64,000 nt of DNA from positions 2,046,001 to 2,110,000 of the forward strand of contig JAHQIY010000009.1 in the NCBI GenBank assembly GCA_019054805.1, given 5' to 3'. The notes below the pieces were generated by a model that saw only the letters and a list, made by a program, of their open reading frames with translations, did no database searches and was not told where the DNA came from. Below, piece by piece: positions 34,697 through 47,600 of this stretch (the first letter of the stretch is position 1; each line of letters opens with the position of its first letter). A program made the translations under genes and the position numbers. The DNA comes from Brachionus manjavacas. Lineage: Eukaryota; Rotifera; Eurotatoria; Ploima; Brachionidae.

Positions 34697-37045
34697 TAAG
34701 TTACAACAAGCTAGCAAGCTAGACTTGCGAAGATGGGAAACAGTAGGATCCCAACTATAGCAACTGTGATTTCTAAACTTAATCAGTAAAATTCATTGTC
34801 AGTATATAATTAGTTAAAAATGATAATATATAAAATTAAAAGATGATAATAATTTTTGAAGAGGTAGAAGAGTGTCGTTGAGAACAGATTGGCTGTTGAT
34901 AATTTGGTTCGATGTTGAGAGGGATCGGGACCTCGGGTCCGATGCTCAGTTGGCTAGGGTGATAGTATGTTCTGTATTTAGAGCACAGTCACTTCCTCGG
35001 CTCTGCTTTCATCACACTGTAGATTGCTATTCGTTAGTTCACTATTCCCTCGTGTCGATTCCACCGAGCCTCAGGACTTCATCCATGGTAAGTTTGTCTT
35101 TACGTCTGTACTTATCCAGTCTGTTCTTGAATAAGTTGATGGATAGGCATTGAACGATTTCTTGGGGTAGCCCATGGAACATGGCATAGTCACTCTATAA
35201 ATGAAGAAGTGCACTCTCTTTTTACTGATGGCTGGAAGTGGTCGGACAAAATTGTGCTGGTTGGAGTATCTTCTTATTCTTCCGTTGACTTTAGCAGACA
35301 AAACTATGTGCCAGTTTAGTAAAATTTAAAGAATTTAAAAAAATCAGTCTTCCTGTACTCCAGGAAGGTCAGATTTAGTTTCACCAGTCTCTCACTATAG
35401 TCAAGGTTTTTTAAATGCTTGACCAATTTGGTGGCTCTCCTTTGGACATTCTCTAAGGTGGTGATGTCTCTCTTTAGATGTGGTAACCAGGCGACAGCGG
35501 CGTATTCTAGATATGGGCGGACAAAGGTCGTGAAGAGGGTTCTGAAGATGGTCGGTGTCCATTATTTGAACGTTTTTCTAAGGATACTTAGTGCAATTGT
35601 TGTTTTTGAAACGGCATTCGATATCTAATACTCCGATTACAAGTTGAAGGATATCATTAGGTCAAGATCGCGTCCCACTTCAGTAAAATCCAGGACGTGT
35701 TATGAGGAGTCTGTCTTTTCCATGGTGAGTTGCGATCGAGTACAGCTTCTCTTATTTTCTTTCATGACTTTGCATTTATCCGGGTGAAACAACATACGCC
35801 ATTCCTTGCCCCAGTCAACAAGGGCGTCTAGGTCTTTCAGGTTAAGTTCAAGGTCATTGTTATTCTTTACCACCCCAATGAGTTTGCTGTCATATTCAAA
35901 AAGCTTGATAATGTGATTGCCAACTGCCGGCATGTCATTTATGAGGATAACGAAAAGGAGAGGTCTGTGGACACTCCCCTGAGGGACTCAAGTGATTCCG
36001 AGTAGCTGTTACCAAACCCAACTCGTTGCTTTTGACCGCTTAGATAACTTCATATCTATTTACTTAGTTCATGACAGAAATCCAGTTGCTTCAACCCGAA
36101 ATGGAGTGAATCGTAACATACTTTATCGAAGGCTTCTGGAAATCTAAGATGACAACTAAAATTTGATGGCCATATGTTATTGGCATCCTTTACCATATCG
36201 ATTGTCTCCAGGAGTTTAGTGATACAAGACTTGTTCCATACAAAACCATTTTGCTTTTTAGTGATCAGGTCGTTATTATTTAGGCGTTCCATCATAACGT
36301 CCCTGACCGTTCTTTCAATAATCTTACATGGGATAGCTGTGAGTAAGATTAGGCGGTAGTTTGTTGGATCAATATTGTCCCCTTTCTTGAATACTAAGGT
36401 TTTTGTTCGCTTTTTCCAACACTATGGTGCTGGAACCTTGACCATTTTCAGAAACTCGCTCGAATTGATACTAATTCCACATTTGAGCGAGTTTCTGGAT
36501 ATAGTGTTGAGTAATTTGCCATTGTCTCCGGGCAGCTTTTTAGTACCAATGAAAGATGCCATCCGGGCCAGCAGATTTTCTGGTATTTAGTTTAGACGGT
36601 TCACTTATTACCTTATTACTGTGAACATTTCTTCAGAGTTGACTGATCATTGGACTCTTATGTTTATGGCTGGATCTAAAGTCATCCCGGAATGGCTCTG
36701 TAGTGGATTGATCCCCATGCAGAACTGTTCATTCATGATGTTCACTATGGGGTCGGTTGCTGATGTGATCGTGCCATCAGGTGACTTCATCATTCTAATC
36801 GATTCCTTGCAGACCTTTTGTTGTTGATTTAGCTGTTTATTAGATTGGGTTCAAATTTGAGGCGTACCAACCTAACTGCTTTTTTATTTTTATGCAGACC
36901 TTTTTATACTCCTTCCTGACGCTATCACACAAGTTCCCCAATCTGATACGACAGAATAGTCCAAACTTAATTTTTTTGCCTTGCTTTTGATCGCCTTGCT
37001 TAGTCACTTCGGTCTTAGTTTTCTTACTTAGCAAGGTTCGATGAT
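34663..37045 (-). mobile_element. CR1-like LINE, longest copy (copy 3 plus original flank)
   Basis: Read on the minus strand: linker and N-terminal RT region (37034-36360, including 'RKSAGPDGI' near 36570), RT core pieces (36295-36056, 35933-35700), RT C-terminus (35301-35071) and a 3' UTR ending in the (ATT)n tail (34665-34695). Many frameshifts and stops make it dead. It inserted about 50 bp downstream of the GH31 stop codon, antisense to it, before the triplication. The duplication breakpoint (36358) lies inside it. Confidence 0.8.
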
Positions 37046-38009
37046 AGGGATGCTGGTTTCCAGTGCCTGTTGAAATTTTTTTCCGAATTCAGGCCCGAAA
37101 AACTTTCAAAAAAAAGTCAAAAGATGTCAAAATTCTCAAAAAAAAGTTAGTATTTTTAGGGAATTCACGTTAAATTACGTAAAAACAGAAAATTAAAGCA
37201 GTACTTATTTCGTAAATTTTCTTTTGTAAATCTACGAAAAAATACATAAATTACTACTTTTTTACGTAATTTTCCGTAAGAAATTACCAAAAACATTATA
37301 TCTAATCAATACTTTAGATAGTTGGTAAAAAACTCGAGAGTTAACAAAAAAGTTAAATTTCTTTGCATTTAGTCTGATACAAATTGACTTTCACTCTTAA
37401 GTCTAATTAAAAGTGTGAAATACACATTAGGTAATCTCTTAGAATCGTTAATAAATTTAATTCTAGACAATTCCTTCTTTGTCTCAATTTATTTTCTGAA
37501 TCAAAACTAAGTTAAAATAGAATATTATTAAAATAACTAATATTATTAAACAACACGACTAGGGAAGCCGGTTTTAAAAAGGAGTAAACTAAGGCGAATT
37601 TGTGAAGAGACAAACACAACTTTAAAATAATTGTTAAATGATGAGAAGCTTTAAACTACAAATTTTTTTTTTAACTGTTTATGTTAATAATGTTAGGAAA
37701 AAAAATACTTTTTTGGTAATTAATATAAAAATTTTATACTTTATTTAAGAAGTAAAAGTAAATTAATTTTGTATTTTTTTATCAGATAAAAATTGTGTTT
37801 TTTAGCATGTTAATTTTGAATTTTTTTACTTAAATATTTATGCATTTTTATCATAAATATTTTATATATTAATTTAAAAAATTATGATAAATAAAGAATT
37901 ATCTAACTAGTAGATAGAAAAAAAAGAAGAAAAAAGAAAAAAAGAAAAAGATTATTTTAAAATTCAAAATGCAATGGTGATCTAGTATATGTAGCATGAA
38001 GTAGTAAAT
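37046..38009. other. Non-coding, with a 'ttacgtaa' cluster
   Basis: No gene is seen. 37150-37310 has several 'ttacgtaa'/'tttcgtaaat' motifs and 'gcagtactt', resembling the mariner-like elements at 25038 and 52035. The remainder is plain A+T-rich DNA. Confidence 0.5.
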
Positions 38010-38472
38010 GAATGTATAAATAGGAAAAGAAAAGTGTGTGGTTTGTTCTTCGACATTGCCAAGGCGTTTGAACTAGTTTGACATAATGGATTAATTTAAA
38101 AATTAATTAAAAAAGGAATCCTAATGGAATTAAAAGGCCTGCTACAGTCATTTCTTTCGGAAAGATTTTTCTCAGTGGACGTTGAGGGAGAGAAAAGCAT
38201 GAATTTCCCAATCGAGACTGGTGTCCCTCAGGGAGCTGTCTTGAGTCCTCTTTTATTTACTATTTTCATCAACGACCTACCTACTAATAATAAGCAAAAT
38301 CAAACTTATTCAATGCTATTTGCAGACGATCTGGCTACAATCTTCACTTATAAGAAAGGTGGTAATAAAATAAATAAAGAGATACAAATCTACCTCAGTG
38401 AATTGGAATCTTGGCTCTTCAAATGGAGGCTAAATATGTCAGTTCCCAAATGTAACTGCATAGTCTTTTCGA
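38010..38472 (+). mobile_element. Host LINE (plus strand), RT first part
   Basis: The plus frame shows reverse transcriptase motifs: 'FFDIAKAFE' (one stop just after), 'ETGVPQGAVLSPLLFTIFIN' and the catalytic 'LFADDL'. It is 5' truncated and is interrupted at 38472 by the minus-strand LINE 38473-42496. Coding resumes at 42502. Confidence 0.82.
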
Positions 38473-38673
38473 TTTTATTTATTTATTTATTTGTTTTCTG
38501 TACCGAGCTAGAGCTCCTTCAGAATAAGTTAAAAATTAAAAAAATAAAATAAAAATGAAATAAAATAAAATAAAAATAAAATTAAAGTTAATAAAATAAG
38601 ATAAAAAAAAAAAGAAAAAAAAAAAAAAAAAAAAAAATAATTAAAAAAAGTAAATAAGCTAAATAAATGAAAA

Positions 38674-41551
38674 TTAAGAATATATAAAATTGGAAAAGAT
38701 TGTTACATGTGGCTCATGTTTAAATAGTTCAAGTTTCAGGAAAAAAGAAGAAAAAGTAAGGCAGCAATTACACAATGGAGTTGGGTAGTCAATATATCTT
38801 GATTCGAAACCTTCTTTGTATTCCTTCACCAGTCTTACAACCAATGGAATAGAATGACTCAGTCCTGCCCCAACATATCTCTCACTCAATTCAAAAAGCC
38901 GATTCGAGACTGTTAGTAATTTTAGTTTATTAAAAGCCTCATGATGTACGATGTTGGAGGGAGTATCATATTTTAACTTAAGAATAGATCTGACTGCTGT
39001 ATTCTGAATTGCTTGTAGTTTTTTGATATTATTTTCTGAAAATGAATTCAAGCAAGGAAAAGAATAGTCTAAAATTGATCCGACTAAAGATTTATATAAA
39101 TTTCCTAGTGTGTTCTGATTAAGACCCCATTTTTTGTTTGACAATATCTTAATAATATTTAGCCTTTTATTGCAGCGCTCTTTAATTTCATCTACCAGTA
39201 TATTAAAGTTTAATTTAGAATCAAATTTAATACCAAGAAACTTGATTTCTTTTTGTCTCTCTATTCTGTTTCCATAAATTTTTAAGTTAAGATTATCACT
39301 CTCTTTTTTGTACCTAGAAAAGACTAATGAACACGACTTTTCAACCGATATCTTCATTTTCCACTTAATAAGCCATTGCTCTAATTCGTCGAGGTATTTA
39401 TTGATCTTATTTTCTAGGTTCCCTTTTTTGTTATAAATGAAGAATGTAACTAGATCATCTGCAAAAAGCAGAGAGTATTCATTATTTGTTTTGTTTCTTT
39501 TAAGGATGTCATCAATGTATATACTAAATAAAAGAGGACTAATTACTGAGCCTTGAGGAACACCTGCAGTTATTTGATATTCTTCGCTCAAATGGTCATT
39601 CACATTTACCTTAAATGTCCTAGAGTCTAAAAAGGATTTTATCCAGTTAGTCAAGTAATGAGGTGGATTTATTTTAATCAATTTAAAAAGTAAACCTTCA
39701 TGCCAAACCCTATCAAAGGCTTTAGAAATATCAAAAAAAGGCCGCAAACTCTTTTTTCTATTAAATGATTCCACAATTTTTTGAATTAAGAAGAAAAGAT
39801 TATCTGCTGTTCGCCGGTGTTTCCTAAATCCAGATTGCTCCTGGATAAGGAGTGAATTTTGCCCTAAAAATTGTATAATCTTGAATATACTATGCGTTCC
39901 AGTAGCTTTCCTAAACAACTCGTTATACTAATTGGTCTATAATTTAAAGGATCGTGTAAACTAGAGGCCTTTTTTTGAATCATAGTAATGTAAGATGTAA
40001 GACGCTTTCGGGACTCATACCTTCTCGAAGAGTTAAATTAAAAAGTTCTATGATTTCTATTAATGAATTTCTAGGTAAGTTTTTTAACATTAAATTATGA
40101 ATTTGGTCAGGTCCTGATGCCGCTTCATTTTTTAATCTCTTTAAAGCCATAATTAATTCATTTAAGCAAATTGGATCATTAAAATTAGACTGGTTATAAT
40201 TCCTAAAGAAAACAGAGTTAGAATTTAGAATTTCGATATCTTTCTCAGTATCAATTAAATCAGAATTAGGACTAAATATTGACGATAAGAGTTCTCCAAA
40301 GCATTTTCCCTTTTCTTCATTAGTTTTGAATTCCCTTTCATTTAAAATCAATTTAGGAATTAAATTTGATCCTTTTTTTGTTCTAAATTTATTTATTTTT
40401 TTCCAAAAAGGTCTACTTGTCAGTGGGTTTTTTCCCATCTTCTCAATAAAATCAAACCAATTTTGATTCCAGAATTTTTTTAAAGAGGCCTTTAACTCAG
40501 ATGTAAGTTGATTAAATTTTTGCTTGAGCTTTTGACAGCGAGTTTTCTGGTAATTTCTTCTTACTTTCCTACGTTCTTTTATCAAATTAACAATGTTTGG
40601 CGGAAGACTCGTTTTGTAGATTTTCTGAGAAAGATATGGAATGCTTTTATGTGAAGCAGAAATAATTTTTTCTGTTATTTTATCATTTAGTTGATCTATT
40701 GTGAGGGAACTTTCAGTGACATTCACTATTTGAGAATTTAAAATCTCGCTGAATAATTGCCAGTTTGCTTTCTTATAGTTAAGCCTTTTAGCTGCTGATT
40801 TATTTTCTAATTGATAGCCCATAGAAATCGATGCTTCGATTGGGAAATGGTCACTAGTCATGTCTTGACTATTTCAGACACTAAAGTCGGTAATTTTGTC
40901 AATCAATGAAGATGAAACTAAAAAAAGGTCAAGAATTTCAAAGTAATTCTTATTAAAAATATTGAAAGTAGGATGCTTATCATTGATTACTGAAAAGTCT
41001 AGCTCGTTGATTATTCTTTCTAATATTATCCCGTTTTCATTTTCCCCTACGCAGCCTATTTGCTTTGTTCTAGCGTTTGTTCTAGCGTTTAGATCACCAC
41101 CTAAAATGTAGTTTCTACATGTTTTATTTACTGTTTTAAAAAACTCAAAGTTCAGAAGCACATTAGGTGGATTATAAAGACTAAATACAAACAGTTCATT
41201 ATTCTTTCCTAAGTTCATTTTTATACAAAGGAGTTCGGAATTGAATTCCTCGTAAGAAAAATCTTGTATAAATTCGATTCCTTCTTTAATTAAAATAGCT
41301 TCTCCTCCTCCGTACTTGTTGCGTGGTTTTGTTAAGAACTGATAATTTTGAAAATCAAGATAAATATTTGCCTCACTCAAATCTATCTTTAATTCATTGA
41401 GCAAAACAATGTCGGGACATTTTTGAGCTAAAAAATTGTCTAAGAGATGAACCCTACTAGGTAAATGAAGACAATTCCAGTGAGTAATTACTAACCTTGT
41501 TTTATTAAGAGGTTTTGTTCTTAAAGTTGATTTATTTAGCTTCTTGTTCAT
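38674..41551 (-). pseudogene. LINE ORF2: endonuclease and reverse transcriptase
   Basis: Starts at ATG 41551, overlapping the ORF1 stop as ATGA. The endonuclease part (41551-40850) has 'THWNCLHLP', 'LNELKIDL', 'GGDLNARTN' and 'TSDHFPIE'. An in-frame TGA lies at 40874-40876. The linker has 'AASGPDQIHNLML'. A frameshift between 39980 and 39918 precedes the RT, which has 'QSGFRKHRRTADNLFFL', 'FDISKAFDRVWH', 'TAGVPQGSVISPLLFSIYI' and the intact catalytic 'LLFADDL'. The order APE endonuclease then RT without RNase H, plus ORF1 zinc knuckles, fits the CR1/Jockey group. Two disabling changes are visible. Confidence 0.88.
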
Positions 41552-42496
41552 TCTAAATTTTCTTGACTGGCAGTTTGCTGACCAATTTTGTTAGATGATT
41601 GATCTACTTGAATTGAACATTCAGTTGTTGAACTGTTTGATTCAGACTCGAAGGTACTGTCGTTTTGATTTTCTAATACAACTAATGGTTTCTTTGATTC
41701 ATTTTCGGTGAGCTCTTTTTCATTTGGATCAAATTCGGGAAATCTCTTGATTTGATTTTTTTTGGAAAAAAGCTTCAGTCTCATTCTGATCATTTGAGAG
41801 GACATTGACAGGTCTCTGACTTATTGGTAGAAGATCGTTTAAATGGCTTACCAAACTGTCTTCTAACACTGAAGTTTTGAGGTCTTGAGGACTAATTTCT
41901 GACATTACGTCATTGAGATTTGATGGCTGATATCCAGGCGTTTTTGGCATCAGATTTTCATCATTGTCTTTTAGGTCAGCTTCAATTATTGATTGGGTTT
42001 CTTCTTGGTCAATGTAAAGATCATTGTAGTCAATCTTTTTCCTCTCAAGCGACTTTAGCTTTTCAGCAATGGAGCATTTTTGTGTTAAGTGTCCTTTCTG
42101 ATGACACTTTTCGCATAGTTTTTCTTTGACAGGGCATTTCGCTATGTTGTGCCCTTCTTCATCACAAAAATAGCATTTCTGCTTTTGTCCAACAATTGAC
42201 ACAAGACACTTTAAACCATACATTATTGTAGGGCCTGACAAGCTTCCAATAATGTTCTCAACTTCTTTTGGAAATGATATTCTTACTCTTCTGACACCAT
42301 TTTTCCTCTCGGGTCTATCTTTATATTTTTCTTCGGTAATGTGTTCAATATTGAGTCCATCAATTCGAACAGCATTAAAGAAGGTTTCAAGTCTATGATT
42401 CTCGAAATCAGAGGGCAAGAAGTGAAATCGAAAAGTACAATACCTTCTGAGATCCGGAACTTTATTTGCATCTTCAAGTCTGAAATTGTAAAGGAA
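41548..42496 (-). pseudogene. LINE ORF1 with CCHC zinc knuckles
   Basis: Read from the 5' end, the frame holds an RNA-binding-like N-terminal region ('VRRVRISFPKEVENIIGSL'), then CCHC knuckles ('CYFCDEEGHNIAKC', 'CEKCHQKGHLTQKC') and an acidic C-terminal tail. Frames change near 42418 (frame 42507-42283 to frame 42418-41729) and near 41760, within a run of A. These are frameshifts or sequencing errors in homopolymers. The C-terminal piece ends at a TGA that overlaps the ORF2 ATG. It would encode the nucleic-acid-binding chaperone of the element. Confidence 0.78.
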
Positions 42497-42501
42497 TTCG
42501 A

Positions 42502-43740
42502 GAACAAGTAAAGGAATTAATTATCTCAATCTTTTTATGAATAATCAACAAATACCGCAAGCGAAAGAAGTTAATTTTTTAGGATGCATTTTAGATCAAA
42601 ACTTAAACTTTAACCATCAAATAGAAAGGATAAAAGAAAAATGTGCACAGAGACTGAATATTATAAAGATCCTTTCACACAAATCATGGAAGCTGAAAAA
42701 AAAAACACTGTTAGGAATTTTTAGATCCTTAATTGGATCGATTATAGATTTTTCTTTTTTTGTTCTTTCGGCAATTTCTAAAGCTTCAATTTCAAAAATT
42801 CAAGCTATACAGAACAGAGCAATAAGATCAATTTATGATCTGCATTTTGATCCAATTAAAAGGACTTATCCATCAATAATTGATGCCAAGTCTAAGTCAG
42901 GATTGAGCGATGTATGTATAAGAATGTACGAGATTAATATCAGATATATTTATCAAAATCTATAAAATAAATTCTCTAAAGTGCATCAAGCTATTTTTTC
43001 CTTATCATATCTAGGATTAAAAAAATGTAAAATTTCACCCTTTCTACAATCTTTCATTTATAAAACGTATTGCTTGTCCCAATTTACATATGGACTCGGA
43101 ACTACAACTTTAGGAAAAAAAACAAAAGAGGCCCTAAATACCTCACAGAATAATCTACTAAGACATATAATAGGATTAAAAGGTAGATGCCATATGAAAG
43201 ACGTGTTAAAATGTTTACAAATTTTTAACTTTGATGAACTTTACATTCAATCAAAACTCTCTTTTCTAGGAACCTTGAAATTCAATAAGCTTTCATACGA
43301 TATATTTCACGATTTAACTAAAACATCTTGAGACATCGGATCTAGATTAAAAACATTTGATCATGATATAGTAACATTAGAAAAGTTTTTTAAATTGGAC
43401 ATAATTAACATATATAATAATTCTGGAGTCCTAAAAAGGGATCTTAAATTACAATTTAAACTAAAAGATGAACTAACTGACTCTATTAATCTATGTTTAA
43501 ACAATATAAATAATAGAAAATATTTTCTTCTTCTTCAAGAATCAACTAAATCATTTTGATTTTAAATGTTTAAAATTTATGTTTTTTTTTACATGTATTT
43601 TTATTTGTATTTAATCTTTTTTTTGTATATTTAAGCCTTTTTCTTTTCTTTTTCTTTAATTTTTCAAATTTAAAATTTTTACATCTACTTCTCCTAAAAG
43701 GAGGTTAATTCAATTTTAATAAATAAATAAATATTTATAA
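42502..43740 (+). mobile_element. Host LINE (plus strand), RT C-terminus and 3' end
   Basis: Continues 38010-38472 after the nested LINE. The RT thumb and C-terminal region are seen in frames 42537-42965 and 42981-43331 ('NFLGCILDQNLNFNHQIERI', 'SKIQAIQNRAIRSIY', 'SQNNLLRHIIGLKGRCHM'), with stops or frameshifts between. The 3' end is near 43735, with a CTCCTAAAAGGAG hairpin and a (TAAA)n tail. It is dead. Confidence 0.8.
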
Positions 43741-44135
43741 AGCAATTCCTCACAATCAGTTGATACAACAACTCGTTTACGAATATATAGAATGTTCTAG
43801 CAGTATAAGGAGAGAAGGTTCTAAGAAAACTCCTCTCTGTATACTTTCACCTATCACATCTATGTTTCTGAAATCAGATCTTAATCAAAGTGATAAATTT
43901 AACATTGATTGTGAGCCACAACTATTATCCTTTTCTCATATCTTTTAAACAACTCTTTATTAGTAAAATTAAATTATCAAAAAATAGAATCTGAAACTAT
44001 GTTTTCTTTAAATTACTTGTAATAATTACCTTATTTTTTTATATTTTTTAATTTTTTATTTTATTTTTTTTATTTTAATAAAAATAACCCTGAAGGGGCG
44101 AAAGCCCAAAGGTTTTAACAATAAAAAAAAAAAAA
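43741..44135 (+). repeat. LINE 3'-end fragment
   Basis: Ends in 'ccctgaaggggcgaaagccc' (about 44088-44107) followed by an A-rich tail. This is a variant of the shared LINE terminal hairpin. The open frame at 43760-43948 matches nothing I recognise and may be the C-terminal end of a LINE ORF2. Confidence 0.45.
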
Positions 44136-44607
44136 CATTTGTATCACAAAATCAGTAGCAACTTAAAATCACTTCAAATTTATGCTGATTGTGATGCACA
44201 AAACATAACAAAAAAATCTAAAAAAGTAATTAAAAATAGAAACAGAAATTGATTAGACTAATTTGTTGAATAATTTATTGATATCAAAGAACAAAAAAAT
44301 GGACGGAAATTGTATGCAAAGTCAATGTCACTTGTTAATCTAAATTACAGCATTACTTACATTAATTATCACTTAAAATAAATAATATAAAATTTAAATA
44401 TTTTTTTAATTAAATTTAATAGAGTTTATTAAACGTTTGTTCGATGATTAAATATGCTTGGAAATTGTTAAAGAACCAACGAGTATATCAAAAAGAAACA
44501 AAAATGCACACGGAAACAAATCAAAAGTCATCAAAAAAACAATTTAAATAAATAACAAAATGACTTGAAGAATTGAAAATTAGAAAAAAAAAGCTCATTT
44601 AATTAGG
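44136..44607. other. Downstream flank of VIRMA
   Basis: A+T-rich, no gene. It should include the 3' UTR of the minus-strand VIRMA gene, which ends at 44608. Confidence 0.5.
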
Positions 44608-47600
44608 CTAATTATGGTATGGTGGTCTACCAAAATTAGTGCCATTTGAATAATTTTGATTCTGGTTCATTTGACCTAGCGGATTAAAATTCTGAATTGT
44701 CACTCCTCTTCTCATTCCACCTCTCATCCTTTTAGAAAAAAAAAGAATTAAAAAAATTTTTCGTCAGCCCGCTATGGTTACATGTGCATGGAATGAGCTT
44801 GATTACTGCCTCGATTTTGCATCGTTGGCGCAAATCGGAAGCCATTATTGTACATTTGATTTTGCAGTACGTGAATCTGCTGCTGTTGCATCTGTCCCGG
44901 CGATATCTGACTCATAGTCTCGCCCGTGTTCAAATACACGCCATTCATATCATGGCTGCCAGCGAAGCTAAATTGCGATCTATTCAAATCTCCATTGCCA
45001 TACTGGACCCTAGTTTTTTTTTATTTTTTTTCAATTTTTTTTCAATTTTTTTTTATTTTTAAAAAAATTACATTTGGTTCATATTGTACTGATTTGGCAT
45101 AGACGACATCTTAATCGATTGACTAATGAACTGAGTAGAGCCTTGTTGGTTCGAAGTTACCAAAGGTGATTTTAAATTTTTCACTTGTGGACTGATTGAA
45201 TTGAAATTTTTTGTCTCGAAGCCTTCATTTATTTTCACAGTCAACTCTTCATAGCTAAGATCATTTAGAGAATTGTTGCGGCTTAGCTGGTTGTCGTTAG
45301 AGGAGTCAGTGGTCGAGCTGTTCAGCTGCTTTTGTTGTTGTTCGATGCGATAAAAGTCGTCCACATGCAAAGAGGGCGGCCGACTGGTGTTCTGGGGCCG
45401 AGTCCTGAACGAGTCTGTCCTAATGAGGCCGGAAGTTTGCGGCGCCAGGTGAGAAATGGCCGGCACACTGGTCGAATTGGTCAAGCTCGGCATGGGTCTG
45501 GTGCTCGAGTTGGCATGTCCGCCTCTCATGGGCGCCTTGTATCTCACGCCCGTTCTGGTATTGATCATGTCCGGGCTCTTCGACTTGACCACCTTTTCCT
45601 CGAACTCCTCCATAGGCTGACACTGAAAATTCATCTCTTCCAGATTGGACCTCAATTTTTTGTACAGCTCTTTGTCTTGCATCAAAATCTCTTCGCTTGG
45701 CTTGTCCATCTCGAGGTCCAAGTCGACCATCGGCTCGGCCTCGTCCACGCACTCGGCCTCGATCTTGGCCTCGCCAAAAAATACCAAAATCTTTGCATCC
45801 ATCTCATTCAAATACTTGATAAACCCACTCGATTGATTGACAATTGACTTGAACTTTTTTTTGCACTCATCATCACTCAGCCTGGAATAGAAGAGCTCCA
45901 AGTTTTTGTCCAAATTGATGATGCAGTGGAGCAGGCTGCCGTTGAATGCACTGGAGGACATCGATATGGAATCGATGAGACTGTCATTGGAATTTTTCTC
46001 GCTCCAATCGAACAGGGTCCATAGCTTTTGGCGATCGCCGCGCTCCATCACAGCCTCGACCAGCACTTTCATGTAGGCGTAGAAGCTGTTCATCACGTCG
46101 ACAGCTTCGTGGAGTGCCATGTCCTTTAGTTTGGCAGCCAGTTCGTTTACGAAATTAGTCAAATACTTTAAATTAGAAAAGTGGTAGTTTATTATTTGTT
46201 GTTTGTTGGGCAAGTGGGTCAAGCACCTGAGGCACTTGATGTCGACTTGGGGATGGCTGAGTCGAGTCATGCCCAAGTGGTCGACCAGTATCTTGGACAC
46301 CTGTGACTGGTCCAAATTGTGAATGAACAGAAAGCTCAGGTCCAGGATGGCCTCTTGGATGCGGCACAGTTCGTTTATGGTTGGCAAATGTTTGACATTG
46401 AAGTCGATTTGGTTAAAATAGCGGAGTAGGCCGGGCACAAAATCGGCATAGTTGGGCACCGAGTTCACCAGCGGCTCGGTTGAAATGACAGGTTCGGACT
46501 TGAAAAAATCCACTAGCATACTTCTATCTATTTGTTTGGCAAAGTGGATCACAAACTTGGCCACATGTACAAATTTTTTGACCAGAAAAATTTTAAATTC
46601 ACTCAAGTTTATTTGGGTCAGCTGATGGCTTGTTTGCTCCATGGGCGGCAGTTCTACCTCGTACAAAAAGTCCTCTTTGGGCGCTACTTCCTGCTGTCGA
46701 AACGATTCCACTTCGTTTAGACTAAAATTTAGCTTTATTTCACCGATCAATTCGATCAGGTAATCAATTAAAATTTTCACAAACTCTTTGCTGACCATTT
46801 TTCTGCACAGGCTCACAAAGGTGTCTCTCAGCTCGACACTCAAACACATCAATTTGATCATGTGGACGCATGCGGATCCCTTGGCAGCATTTTCCTCTAT
46901 CAAATACTTGTGATTGCTCTCTTTGAACAAAGACTTGAGCTGAATTGGCGCCATTTCCATGCTCAAACAAACGTCAAATACTTCAAGACCAGTGGGCTGA
47001 TTTTGCGGCTTTTTCAAAATGTACCTGCTGATCAGATCGAACATTTTTTTCGCCTTGAATTTGGAGTAGATGGCGAAAATTTCCATTAGATGGGCGCGAA
47101 CTGTTTGCGCCTGGTCGATCACGTGGCCTAAATTGGGCATGAAGTCGAGCAAAATTTCGACCACATAGAAATCGTCGAATTTTGCCTGCTGCACCTTGAA
47201 TAGATTGAGCACAATTACCTTAATTAGCCAGACGCTGGGCTCGACAAGGGCGGCCAGTTTGCTCGACTTTTTCAGGTCACATCTGGCATGGTAATAGGTG
47301 ACATAGTCGTTTAGGCGAGACAAAAAATTTGCCAACAAATGGCACAAATTTTTGTTGACCAAATTGCCGAGCATTATTTTTTTGCCGAGTTTGTCATTGA
47401 GCCGAGTGGACCTGAGGCCGTTGCGCAGCATGACCATTTGGGTTATGTTGCCATTTAGATAGTTGAGCGCCTGTGAGGGACTTTGCGCATACTTGGCCAA
47501 GTATTGACTCAAATTTTTGTCTATTTGCTCGCGGAACGAGTCAATGATGTAGTTGAGGAAATTTTTGTCACCATCTTTGAAGCTATAGAAAGGCTCCAGG

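Larger units (their letters stand above)
29022..36358 (+). repeat. Tandem segmental repeat, copy 3 (7.3 kb)
   Basis: Same unit without the copy-1 local duplication or the copy-2 insertions. At its right edge 'gattaggcggt' continues into 'agtttgttggatc', the natural continuation of the LINE. This edge therefore marks the original right breakpoint of the duplication. Confidence 0.95.
38473..42496 (-). mobile_element. Nested LINE, 4.0 kb, 5'-truncated, with target duplication
   Basis: A minus-strand non-LTR retrotransposon inserted into another LINE. A 5-bp direct repeat TTCGA flanks it (38468-38472 and 42497-42501). The 3' end (left) carries the hairpin GAAGGAGCTCTAGCTCGGTAC and a (TAAA)n tail. 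ORF1 is open up to the 5' end, so the element is 5' truncated. It is recent, with only a few disabling changes in about 3.8 kb of coding sequence. Confidence 0.88.

Noticed and set aside
42537-43331. Possible independent genes at 42537-42965 and 42981-43331
   Set aside because: They are the thumb and C-terminal end of the plus-strand LINE reverse transcriptase interrupted at 38472.
45332-45847. Plus-strand open frames opposite VIRMA (45332-45847, 48791-49117 and others)
   Set aside because: They are shadows of the long VIRMA exon. Their composition mirrors the antisense of a coding sequence and they match no family.
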